Positions 1 through 9,150 of a stretch of 64,000 nucleotides of DNA are shown here, in pieces. The DNA is from Gigantopelta aegis (lineage: Eukaryota > Mollusca > Gastropoda > Neomphalida > Peltospiridae). The position numbers and the translations under genes are program-made. Every line of letters begins with the position of its first letter. The stretch's first letter is position 1. The notes beneath the pieces were generated by a model. It made no database searches, was not told the origin of the DNA, and was given only the letters and a program-made list of their open reading frames with translations. Location: positions 45,397,188 through 45,461,187 of the forward strand of contig NC_054712.1 in the NCBI RefSeq assembly GCF_016097555.1. Direction: 5' to 3'.

Positions 1-1063
1 GTTAATTAATCTCATTTTATTATCTGTAGTTTTATTTCTAGCGTATATTGTTTTGGCCTCGAGATACTTCGTACGTAAATGTTTGTGTCTTATCCCGAAC
101 CAGGGTCGCTTGTTGTGCGCTGACCTTTTGTTACGGCTGTTACTGTATACACGCACGTGACCGAATGTCGAGGCTGCCGTGTCTAAAAATAGATCCTTTA
201 ACATATCGGTGGCCTTTGTGACACGTGCTTTTGTATTAGTAGACTCGTCGTCAAGAATTAGAGAGATGCTTTCGATTATGTTGTCGTCGATATTATTTAT
301 AAAGTCTTCACGTTTACTAGGAACCCATTTGCGTGCTGTTTCCCTTCGTACACCGTTACTATGATTTACAGGATTGTTTGTGTCAGTATTACATTTACAC
401 GAATATGTAAGTATTAGAGCACAATGGATATCAGAAAGAAGTGGTTCAAAATCACAGATTTGAAAGTCAGTTACATTTTTAAAAACATGGTGAGTACCTA
501 TAGCATAATCAATCAGGCTGCAGTCTTTACTTGTGACTTTACCAATACATTTATCAGTCCCACATCTACCATTGAGAATATATATATTATGTAACTTGCA
601 TAGATCTAAAAGTTTCATTCCATGCTGGTTAACCCTTTCTATGTCCTGACTTGCCCTATCTCTGGGAATACTGAGATTGTCAAGATTTGTTATATTATTC
701 ATAAAATTATTCATATCAACATTATCAGTGTAAACATCATCAACTGTAGTGTAATCCGGAGAACATTTAGTTCTGGCATTAAGGTCACCTAGCAGGAGCA
801 GTGGTTTTCCTGATTCTACATTTTGAAATATTTCATTTTCGATAATATTAAAAGTGTCATCTTTATAATATGGTGAGCCAGTAGGTGGAATATATAAAAT
901 GCCAACCATTAAACAATTATCTTCATTCTTGTTTTGAGTGCCTGTGATACTAAGCCAAAAGATATATTGGGACTGATTTTTTTTCACTGACTTTAGCAAT
1001 ATCAGCTAATTCATGTTTAACACTAATGACAATGCCACCTGAGGGTATTGTGGCATTGTCAAG
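1..1063 (-). mobile_element. LINE endonuclease domain, 5'-truncated, runs off window
   Basis: Reading the minus strand from about 973 down to 1 gives more than 320 codons without a stop, cut by the window edge. The translation has the marks of an exonuclease-endonuclease-phosphatase (APE-like) domain of a non-LTR retrotransposon: LLLLGDLNARTK (metal and catalytic D/N), KDCSLIDYAIG (second D), and LLSDIHCAL (the SDxH-type ending), then a basic linker with KRPWFGIRHK that normally leads into the reverse transcriptase. Upstream, 973-1060 continues in another frame (GGIVISVKHELADIAKV), so there is a frameshift at the run of A/T near 970-982. The 5' end stops at the word-repeat arm at 1064. The rest of the reverse transcriptase would lie left of the window. 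The clade is not clear from this part. Endonuclease identity is confident; activity is unlikely. Confidence 0.8.
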
Positions 1064-1865
1064 ACAACTCGGCCCAGACAACTCGGCCCAGACAACTCGG
1101 CCCACGTCAAGACAGCTCGGCCCAGAGTTCTGAGACAACCCGGCCCACCGCGAAACAACTCGGCCCGGAGTCCAGAGACAACTCGGCACATGGACAATCT
1201 TGTCTATTGTTGAACAATATTGTTGAACAAGTGTTGTTTTTTAAAGTATTCTCACAGAAATAAAAGAATTAGTTTTTTGTTAAATTGATAAATTGCTGAT
1301 CCATTTATCTTTGAAGATAGTTTCCGCTGTTCGAATAATTTGTTTTTGTTCTACAGTCGGTGACCTAAACATTGGAGATGATCCCAAAAAAAACATGCAA
1401 AAGTTATTTATCGTTGTAACAACACTGACTTTTATCTTTTGTTGGACGTTTTATTTCTATGTTCTTTTGGTGATTGGTGTTTTATTTCTTTATTATAACT
1501 ATTTATGTATATGTGTTCTGTTGGTTTTTTTGTGTACATATGTGCGTATGTATTTAATGTAATAAATGTGGGAATTTGGCAAATGATGTCTTTTGCGTTA
1601 TTTCTATAGTACAATACTTCTAGAAACCCATCCGACACTACGATATGCGCCTACGACATACACAATTGTCATTCTTAATGGTGACCATATAGTTAGCGGT
1701 ATCTATCAGTATAATGCATTATTATTACTATAGTACAATACTTCGACACTACGACATGGCCAACTATCATACTTAACACGCATATAATGTGTCACAGCAT
1801 GCCCCGTCTATCAGTCTAATAACTCGGCCACGGGGCCGAGTTGTCCCCCGGTCCGAGTTGTCTGG
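1064..1865. repeat. Foldback-like element with word-repeat arms
   Basis: The left side (1064-1197) holds about six copies of a word close to GACAACTCGGCCC, spaced irregularly. The right side (1828-1862) holds the reverse complement, GGGCCGAGTTGTC, two to three times. The roughly 620 bp between is AT-rich and contains an internal direct repeat (about 1606-1690 and 1727-1815, sharing CTATAGTACAATACTTC and GACACTACGA). Inverted arms around a unique centre are the form of foldback or MITE-like non-autonomous elements. Whether it is a separate insertion or one end of the adjacent Mutator-like transposon cannot be decided here, because no matching arm was found right of 3711. Confidence 0.55.
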
Positions 1866-3310
1866 TCTCCGAGCAACTGACAAGATTTCGCGATTCCTTA
1901 TCCGCAGCTGGTATCCCTGTTGGAAGCAAGCGTGGAATGCAGAATTCAGCCAATTATGTTGAATCCAAAACAGTGTACATAAACAGACAGGATATGAAAG
2001 AAAGACGTTCTAATTTGGTTCGACTAAACAAACTAAAAGGTTTTACCAGTGATCTCAAGATAAGTGCTGAGGGAGACTGCCGTTACAACAACAGACTTTT
2101 CGGTGGGAACTCCAGCACACCCCTCCAGCTCAAGCGGTCTACACCATTGCTGAGAACGAAACACCTAAAAAGGAAATTATTGGGATATACACTGCAAACA
2201 AACTTTGCAAAAAAAGCTGAAATCCTCAGATCTAAAGGAGAGAAAATTACATGTCCAGATCACGGTGGAAAATGTACAGCCAATTTCAAGACAACAGATT
2301 CCATCGGCAATGAGGGCTTATATGCAGAAAAATGCGTGAATGAATTTCAAGTGGACGAAGACAAACTCAACATTGGTTATTTTACGACTGATGGCGATTC
2401 ACATGCTACTGACGGTGCTACCCGAGCGCAGACAGGTTCCATTGAGAATTTACGTGACACTAGACATTTTTCTAAAAGTCAGCAAAAGGCGATTGAAAAA
2501 GTTTCATTTAGGTTAACCATGTTTCCGGGGAAAAATAAATCAGACCGACAGAAAGTACAGCGACGTTTTGCCATCGACATCAAGCAACGTTGTCACCTCG
2601 AACTTGACATCGCTCACCGTCAACTTGCAGGAGATATCACTAAAATAGTTAGAAAAATGACGTACACCATCGATTCCATCGTGGCCTGTGTGAGTGGCAA
2701 CTGTTCAACACTGTGTCAAAGGCATTCATTTGTGTGTTCGGACAGGCGGATCAAGGCATGGAAACCAGCCTATTTACCTGCAGATTCAGTTCTGAAAATG
2801 AAAGAAGGCGATAAAGAATTGTTAAGAAAATGCCTAGAACTTTGACTTGGCAAAACTGCACTTCTTAAAACAAAACTCAGTACAAACACTCAAAAAGTAG
2901 AAAGTGTCAAGCGGGCTTATACTAGAACAAATCCGAAACAAGTGACATTCTATCGCAAATTTGAAGCAAGAATACACAGTGCAGACCACATGCTCAACAA
3001 AGGAATTCTAAAGTCTACTGTTATAAGATGCCAACTAGTGGGAGCTCCACTGACTGGAAGAATACACGCCCTCGCAGAACTTAAAGCTCGGGGACGTGAA
3101 GACCGGTATCATGCTACTAGGAAAAAAACTACTCGGTACAGATCCCGAAGAAATTATCTCCGCAAGGTTCGATACCAGCAATATGACGACAAACACAACA
3201 GTACTGCAAGAACAACCTACAAGAAGAATGTACTTGACTCCGAAGTTGTACCACCATGTCTAACAGATCATACGTACCTGTCCCCAAGAAGAAAAAAACA
3301 GTCTTTATAA
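1866..3310 (+). pseudogene. Mutator-like transposase relic
   Basis: The frame that is open at 1841 resumes in the same phase to a stop at 3308-3310. It matches the Mutator-like transposase domain of invertebrate transposons: GMQNSANYV, ISAEGDCRYNN (carrying the first conserved acid, normally SADxRYNN), CPDHGGKC, IGNEG, YFTTDGDS (second conserved acid region), a DIKQRC helix, CVSGNCSTLC..HSFVC, then NPKQVTFYRKF..RIHSADH and a basic YHATRKKTTRYRSRR tail. It is broken. One in-frame TGA (2843-2845) sits where the family has an arginine (LEMRLGK-like context). Codons from about 2110 to 2215 are out of frame: the neighbouring frame reads AQAVYTIAENETPKKE, so two opposite indels cancel. The N-terminal third of the family is absent. 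Family call is firm; the ends of the element are not visible. Confidence 0.75.
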
Positions 3311-3711
3311 CCTGGATGGCCGATGCAGTGTTTCGGGACAATGTTTAGACATTGCTGACGGTTGTTGTTAACATAATGTGGTTCGAGGCTCAAGTGTTCA
3401 ATATTAACACAGAGGGAGTGGTGACATAAATGTGATACATCCATGCTACGAGGTATGTCAAAGTGATTGTGGTGGAGCATATACTGGAGTCGGTGTACTT
3501 TAAAAGTTTGGTGTTTTGGACGACCAGGTATTTTTGCATGAATAACTCCATATTTGTTATAATCCTTTCTTTTGTCCCATTTTTGGCAGCCTGTCCAAAT
3601 TACACATCCCATATTTGGCATCTTTTCAGTCTTGGCCAATATACGATTTTTCATAGTCAATACCCAGTTTGAGTTCACCTCAACCTTAACATTTGTTGTT
3701 GTTGTGGTCAT
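3268..3711 (-). CDS. His-Cys box (I-PpoI-like) endonuclease, 147 aa
   Basis: An uninterrupted 147-codon frame matches the zinc-binding His-Cys-box homing endonucleases (His-Me finger fold). Visible are C36/C42, the core VSHLCHHSLC (H94, C96, C101), H106 in EHLSLEP, N115 and R118 in NNNR, then C121, C129, H132 and C138. The distance from H94 to N115 is 21 residues, the same as between the catalytic His98 and Asn119 of I-PpoI as I recall it, and the zinc ligand order C-C-H / C-C-H-C also fits. The length is close to I-PpoI (about 160 aa). Such enzymes cut double-stranded DNA with a metal-bound ββα motif. The start is the first ATG, followed by a Thr-rich lead. It is convergent with the Mutator-like transposase frame, the two overlapping by 43 bp at their stops. 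No intron or rDNA target is seen nearby. Whether it belongs to that transposon is inference. Confidence 0.75.
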   Translation of the reverse strand: MTTTTTNVKVEVNSNWVLTMKNRILAKTEKMPNMGCVIWTGCQKWDKRKDYNKYGVIHAKIPGRPKHQTFKVHRLQYMLHHNHFDIPRSMDVSHLCHHSLCVNIEHLSLEPHYVNNNRQQCLNIVPKHCIGHPGYKDCFFLLGDRYV

Positions 3712-4679
3712 ATTACATCAGTGATTATGTAATAAATTATAAAAATTAAAGCAGCCAATTTCTGGCTCCATTAAAATTATGAAATATACAAATACATTGT
3801 TATTATTACCTTGGAAACCAGTGTGGTGTGATTCCAGTGGTATGTGTCAAGAGTGTCTTCAGGTAGCAGCGAAGTAAATCATAACATACTGTCCACTATA
3901 TTAACATACATTTTAAAAAATAGAAAAAGATAATTTTCCCAGGTGAATCACACATGTAGTGATGATGGCCAGTCCTTGTTTTGTGCAGCAAGTATGTCTG
4001 AACTGGGTGATGTCAACCTAAATCTGGAAATAATGTCTTATTTTTGGAGGCACCCCCCCCCCCCCCCCCCCCCCCCCCATTTTGCCATTTCACGGCTGCT
4101 AGGAAGTCTCTCCACCCCGACCATGTATTCATACTCGGTATGTACAAATCACTCATGGAAAGTGAGATCTCATTCAACACAACTGTGCACCATAAATGTA
4201 GGTGCAATTCCTGTCAAAGATCCAATTTCTTACCTATTTTCAAACTCATAAATTATTTTATTTAAATAGGGGGTGTATTTTAAAAGCACTATCTTCGTGG
4301 GCAACACGACGCTCATTGGTCAATTTACTTCTTTGCAACCACAACGTGGTGTATTCGGACAAGGGAAGTAACTCTCCGGGATTTCTGTATTGGTGTTTCC
4401 GTTGATTTGTAAAAAGCTCCAGTTGAGTGTGAATTATAAATTGGAAATAATTTGATTGGTGTATAGATCAAATCTCGTGTTTGATCATGGAGAGATTCAA
4501 GGTTAAATGTCACGCACCGGGATAGTATTTAAACGGGACACGAAACATAGAATAAGGACTCAATACAGTAGGAACAACCATAACACAAAATATAGGCAAA
4601 CACAAACACAGCATGCACTCAACATACCATAGGGTGCATTGACTAATGATAACAATGCACCCGTCCATACATAAAACCA
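3712..4679. other. No gene seen; AT-rich with poly-C tract
   Basis: This stretch holds no convincing coding frame on either strand. A run of about 27 C lies at 4051-4078 and creates artificial proline/glycine frames. The rest is AT-rich with no family that I recognise. It may contain the right end of the transposon that carries the endonuclease. Confidence 0.6.
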
Positions 4680-5051
4680 AAATAAAAAGAAAGACACTCA
4701 ACACATTTTATTTACGGTTATATGGCGTCAGACATATGGTTAAGAACCACACATATTTTGAGAGGAAGCCTGATGTCGCCACTACATGGGCTACTCTTCC
4801 GATTAGCAGCAAGGGATCTTTTATTTGCGCTTCCCACAGGCAGGATAGCACAAACCATGGCCATTGTTGAACCAGTTATGGATCACTGGTCGGTGCAAGT
4901 GGTTTACACCTACCCATTGAGCCTTGCGGAGCACTCACTCAGGGTTTGGAGTCGGTATCTGGATTAAAAATCCCATGCCTCGACTGGGATCCGAACCCAG
5001 TACCTACCAGCCTGTAGACCGATGGCCTGGAACGACGCCACCGAGGCCGGT
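4680..5051 (-). mobile_element. SINE family A, full length
   Basis: A tRNA-derived SINE in reverse orientation. Read on the minus strand it begins ACCGGCCTCGGTGGCGTCG at 5051, has a B-box-like GGGTTCGGATCCCAGT, a middle part with 'CTGAGTGAGTGCTCCGC', a conserved core (AAAAGATCCCTTGCTGC) and ends near 4690 in a TTTATTT-rich tail. The same family occurs at 55666-56033 and 57923-58190 (plus strand) and as a head fragment at 32330-32441. The A-box region lacks a few bases found in the other copies. Confidence 0.85.
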
Positions 5052-5900
5052 AAAAAAAACCCCAAAATAATGGCCCAGCACGTACTCCGATAAGGAGTCG
5101 GACAAAAGAAACCGGCTCCGAGTACACCACCGCACTGCACCCAGAAGGGACTGGACAACAGAATACCAGCCCCTTCCCCCAAACCCAAAATAAAACTTTC
5201 CTTAGCGCTGGCAGGACCGTGGGCAAAACGGACGAACCTACTCCACCTCCACGGCAACAGCATCCAACATCAAGCTCTCCATCAACGCCTCTACCTCGTC
5301 CAACATACACAATTGCTCGAGTCTCCCCTGGGTTGTCATGCTACGATCAGAAGAGATCAGGCCTCTTCTAAGGGCCCTATGGGCAACCTTGGAAGACACC
5401 CTACAGCACCAAGACGGTCATAATAAAGAGCCACTTTCGGAATACTAAAAGCAAAACCTATTGGCTCTCTTCACTATTTCAATTAGAACGACCATCAAAA
5501 TTGCGCCAAATTTCCTTCATGTAAAACGCGCACCTCTTCCTCTTTGACATAATCCTACGGGACTTTCAAAATTCCATAGCACCAAATACCCCCCGCCTGT
5601 CACTAACATTGGACTGCTGGTGCTCCCTTGCACTTGCCAGTGCAGGCGTTCCCTCTCTACAACCCTCCCCCAACCCTTTCCTGTCCTGGACAGAGGGAAC
5701 CGGCCAAGGCCGGTCCCTGTGGCCAGGATAGGCGTGTGCTACAACAGCTTGCTCTGAATGTGCACGTAAATCTCTTAGTCATAGTCATAGTCATAGTGGT
5801 TCAGTATACGGTGACAGGTCGGAGGCAAGCAAGGTGGTCAACAACAACAGGAATGAACGGACAAGATGAACTGTGCCAGTGCCCTGAATATTGACGTCAT
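5052..5900. repeat. GC-rich unassigned repeat-like DNA
   Basis: This segment is clearly richer in C and G than its surroundings and directly abuts the SINE head. It includes short palindromes (for example ACTCCGATAAGGAGTCGG near 5083) and a stretch near 5600-5760 whose wording (TCCTGTCCTGGACAGAGGG) resembles repeat DNA seen beside molluscan LINEs. No frame carries a recognisable domain. It is probably a fragment of an older mobile element. Confidence 0.35.
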
Positions 5901-6637
5901 CGTATCCGGATTTGGGAATTCGTTATGTTTTGGACAATCATTTGGTGAATATTAATATTAATATACACATAAATGCCATTTGGATAAATAGTAATTTCAT
6001 ACATGGGGAATTTATATAATTAATAATTTTGTATTAAAAATATCTAAATTTATCACTTGTTATTTGTTTGTGTGAATTATCATTAGTGTGTGCTCTGGGC
6101 TTTATTGTTCATGGTAGGTTAGTTCTGCGTTCTGTGTATGACGATTTACCACAACCATAATATAGGTTAGAACGGGAATGTAACAGTATCGCGTTGACGT
6201 TAATAAGCACATTAAAATGTGAAAGCATTGTTGACGTCACATCAAAGGACTGTTGTCGTTTTTATGGTAACGTTTCCGACAACGTAACAGAAAATGTTGA
6301 AAGAAAAGGACCATCGTATCTCTTTTCTGCACCACGTTATATATTTACTGTGGTTTTCCCCCACTACTAAATATAAGACCATGGCTTCGCCAATGTTTTT
6401 GTTTGTCTTGTTTTAGAGTGGGGATGTAATTCAAGGTATAGTCGTTACACGTCACAAAAAAAAAGAATATTTTGGTTATTTTGCAACTTTGGGACTGTTG
6501 CTTTAATTGAACGTATATTGAAGCTGCAATCACGAGGTTTATATGCAAAATTTAAACATTTAGAATAGACTATCAACATTAATTAAAATTGTAGAACTGA
6601 GTCATTGTATTTCTCAAACATGACATGTCTCTTTCAG
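5901..6637 (+). other. Intron upstream of PAN exon, paralogous to 42600-43370
   Basis: There is no gene of its own here. From about 6180 on, the sequence can be aligned with 42640-43370: both contain GCATTGTTGACGTCAC, GGACTGTTG, a TATGGTAACGTTTC-like string, and just before the exon TTCTCAAACA..TCTCTTTCAG. It is therefore the shared intron in front of the PAN exon in two paralogous lectin genes, and shows a segmental duplication. Confidence 0.7.
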
Positions 6638-6880
6638 CTGTAATCGTGACTCCAGATGGATCAGGGATGTCTCATTTGATGACGTCATAATCACCGACAA
6701 CGTCATATCCTCTCAGAATGATGTCAGAACGAAACTGGCATGTGCACTGGAATGTCAACAGACACGTAACTGTGTGTCGGTTTCCTACAACGATGATCGC
6801 ACGTGCCGTCTGCATTCTGTGAAATTTGCAAACAGCGCCAGTTATCTCCCTTCGTTAGGATGGCGTTACTACTATCTCAA
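6638..6880 (+). pseudogene. PAN/apple exon of a broken lectin paralogue (gene 1)
   Basis: A splice acceptor (CTCTTTCAG) at 6637 opens an exon in the same phase as the one at 43371. The translation CNRDSRWIRDVSFDDV..LACALEC..RNCVSVSYNDD..TCRLHS..GWRYYYLN has the five cysteines and the aromatic end of the PAN/apple module, about 75-80% like the intact copy. After Leu-Asn the frame runs into foreign sequence and stops within a few codons, and the splice donor seen in the intact paralogue (CCCAG|GTAACC) is missing. The exon end is replaced by the inverted repeat of an inserted element (6871-16249). Remains of later introns lie at 16310-16620 and 20450-20690, but no lectin-domain exon follows, so gene 1 is taken as a pseudogene. 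Confidence 0.75.
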
Positions 6881-7319
6881 TGGGCGTCTTAGCTGAAACA
6901 GGTGGAGATAACTCTATTCCAGATGGCGCGACGATCGATAGGGTCCCAGAAACCTGGTTTGTCTCTGACTGGCTTCAGGTTATAAGCAACCAACTGAGTG
7001 ACTTGAAATTACGTATCAGTTTGTTTTAACAGTAAAGTAATATTTTAAATATCAGAATGTGTTTTGTTGCATTTTTCTTAATGTCTATCTAACTGAGAAA
7101 AGGACATTAAAAAATAAATTGGGGTGGCAAAGTTGAGTTTTTATGCGGCAAAGTGTACCCATGCACACGTTTTTATAGTGTCAACACGAACGCATTGAGT
7201 ATTATACAAAATATATATTTATTACCTTTACTGTTAATGTCTTTTCCACCATATCTAAGTATATAAAATACTAGACCGCCCTGTGTAGTCCTGTATAGAG
7301 CTGTCATCTCTATATACAT

Positions 7320-8486
7320 TGTCACGGGGATCCTATAATACCCGTAACTGAATGAAACACGATTGTCCAAATATCTCTCCTAACTGTATATCTATTAGAT
7401 CTCTCTGTAACAGGCAGTTATACCCGCTGGCTCGTCTAGGTATGATCAGAGATAAGATCTTATATAAAGTATATATTATTATAGCACGTTTAGTTCACTA
7501 GAAAACACAACAAAAACACAATACACTTTGGAATCTGTATTAACCTACGCTGACAAATGTACTGCCGCAGTAGTTAATTAACAACAATAAATAATAACAA
7601 CCCAGAACTGATCACTTAATTAGTTAATCTCTAGGTGTCTAGTTTACACAATATGCTAATCACTTCACCGTGACACAACACCCACACGTGTGATAATTGA
7701 GAAACGCTTCCAGGAGAACTTAATTAATAAAGGAATTACAACTCTATTCCTAACTGGTTAATTTTTAATTAACCCTTAACTACTCATTCAATACCCTTGT
7801 AATACAGACTTAATACTGGTACCTATCACAATAAAGACAATAACCTACAGTTTACCTAGGTCCTCTAGGATGACTGGCTAAGCTTTATATATATATATCA
7901 GAACGGTGAGCCTACAGTATACTGCGTCAGATGACCGCAGCACCGTCTAAATAATATTGCATTATACCAATATTATTTATTTATTTATTAAATATTTAAA
8001 GTCACATCAATCACATCAAGGTTATACAACCGAGCAGAAATGATATTTACCAAGTCCTAACGGACTAACGTTCCCCCTGGAAGCCGTCCTATGTTTCTCC
8101 CCGATATATCTAAAACCCTAGCTATTTATTCAAAACTCTCAGAGACAGCGAATATCGCCTGGGGGCACAACGCGGTACCTCACCTATCATCTGATATTTC
8201 CACCTCTCCCAGAGTCGGTATATTTTCTTAGATCGCCAGACTGGCTGTCGCCATTCCGCGAGCAATCCCCTGGCCATAAACAGCACTACCGGAGTTATTA
8301 CGTAACTACTGGCCACATGGCCTCCACACCTACGCTGGGTGTGTATTAGACGCTCGACGACCGTCGCGCAAAGGTATCACGTAACAAGTTGCCCATCTGG
8401 GCTTAAGTGCAATTTGGAACTGCACACGGCCCTCTAAAACAATTAATATCGCCACAGGCGAAAACAAAATTAAGAGCATGTTCCGT

Positions 8487-8490
<4 letters not shown>
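7320..8490 (-). mobile_element. Solo LTR fossil (copy 1)
   Basis: On the minus strand it starts TGTGACGGAACATGCTC and ends in CCCCGTGACA, the TG...CA form of a long terminal repeat, about 1.17 kb long. The same sequence lies at 21866-23042 in the opposite orientation. No internal retroelement genes stand next to it, so it is read as a solo LTR, probably of a Ty3/Gypsy-like element, though the clade cannot be told without coding parts. The two copies differ by roughly 10% by eye, which suggests old insertions. It is flanked on its right by a TA microsatellite. Confidence 0.55.

Positions 8491-8557
<67 letters not shown>
8491..8557. repeat. (TA)n microsatellite
   Basis: About 33 uninterrupted TA units directly abut the terminal CCGTCACA of the solo LTR. 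Frames of alternating Tyr and Ile here are artefacts. Confidence 0.95.
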
Positions 8558-8560
<3 letters not shown>

Positions 8561-9019
8561 TACTACACACCCACACGTTATACCATCGACGTCCCAAACT
8601 GCGTTCACCTAAAAACAAAAACACGAATACGATATTTACGGAAATATTATTCTACATTTTTCAGCTACGTGAAACAAAATAGATTTTAATCATTTAACGT
8701 AAAAAAATCAACAATTTGGATGTAAAACAAATCCATTCTAGTAAACAAAAGTGAAACACCCTACAGTAAACAGGAAAAAGTGCGACGTTTGTAACTGCGT
8801 CCAGGCGCATGCGTTTGCAAAAAGTATCGTAATGCGCATGTGCAGTTCATTATTTTCCATTTTTAAGACAACTACATGAAAAAAATATATGTTTCTTAAT
8901 TATGCACAGTTGCCGAACACTTAATTTATTCAATTTTTTTAAAGGAAAAATTCAATTTGTCAAGCGTTCTGGTTCGGTCCGCGTTTTACCAACACACATC
9001 GCTCACACTTGATGTCAAT
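8558..9019. other. Part of outer element, no gene seen
   Basis: This AT-rich stretch lies between the TA microsatellite and the THAP transposon. No coding frame or named repeat is recognised. By position it is internal sequence of the outer nested element. Confidence 0.4.
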
Positions 9020-9150
9020 AGCCTTGTTCGATAACGTGAGTTATTTCCCCTGAAAATTGACCTCCCTTGTAAGAACTCTTCAATAAAAAAAGTTTAAAAA
9101 AATTATTGGCGATTAACATCTGACGCTTGGAATGCTGAAAGGTTCGAAAT

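Noticed and set aside
8403-8682. Open frames with long Tyr-Ile repeats on both strands
   Set aside because: They are translations of the (TA)n microsatellite and the LTR flank.
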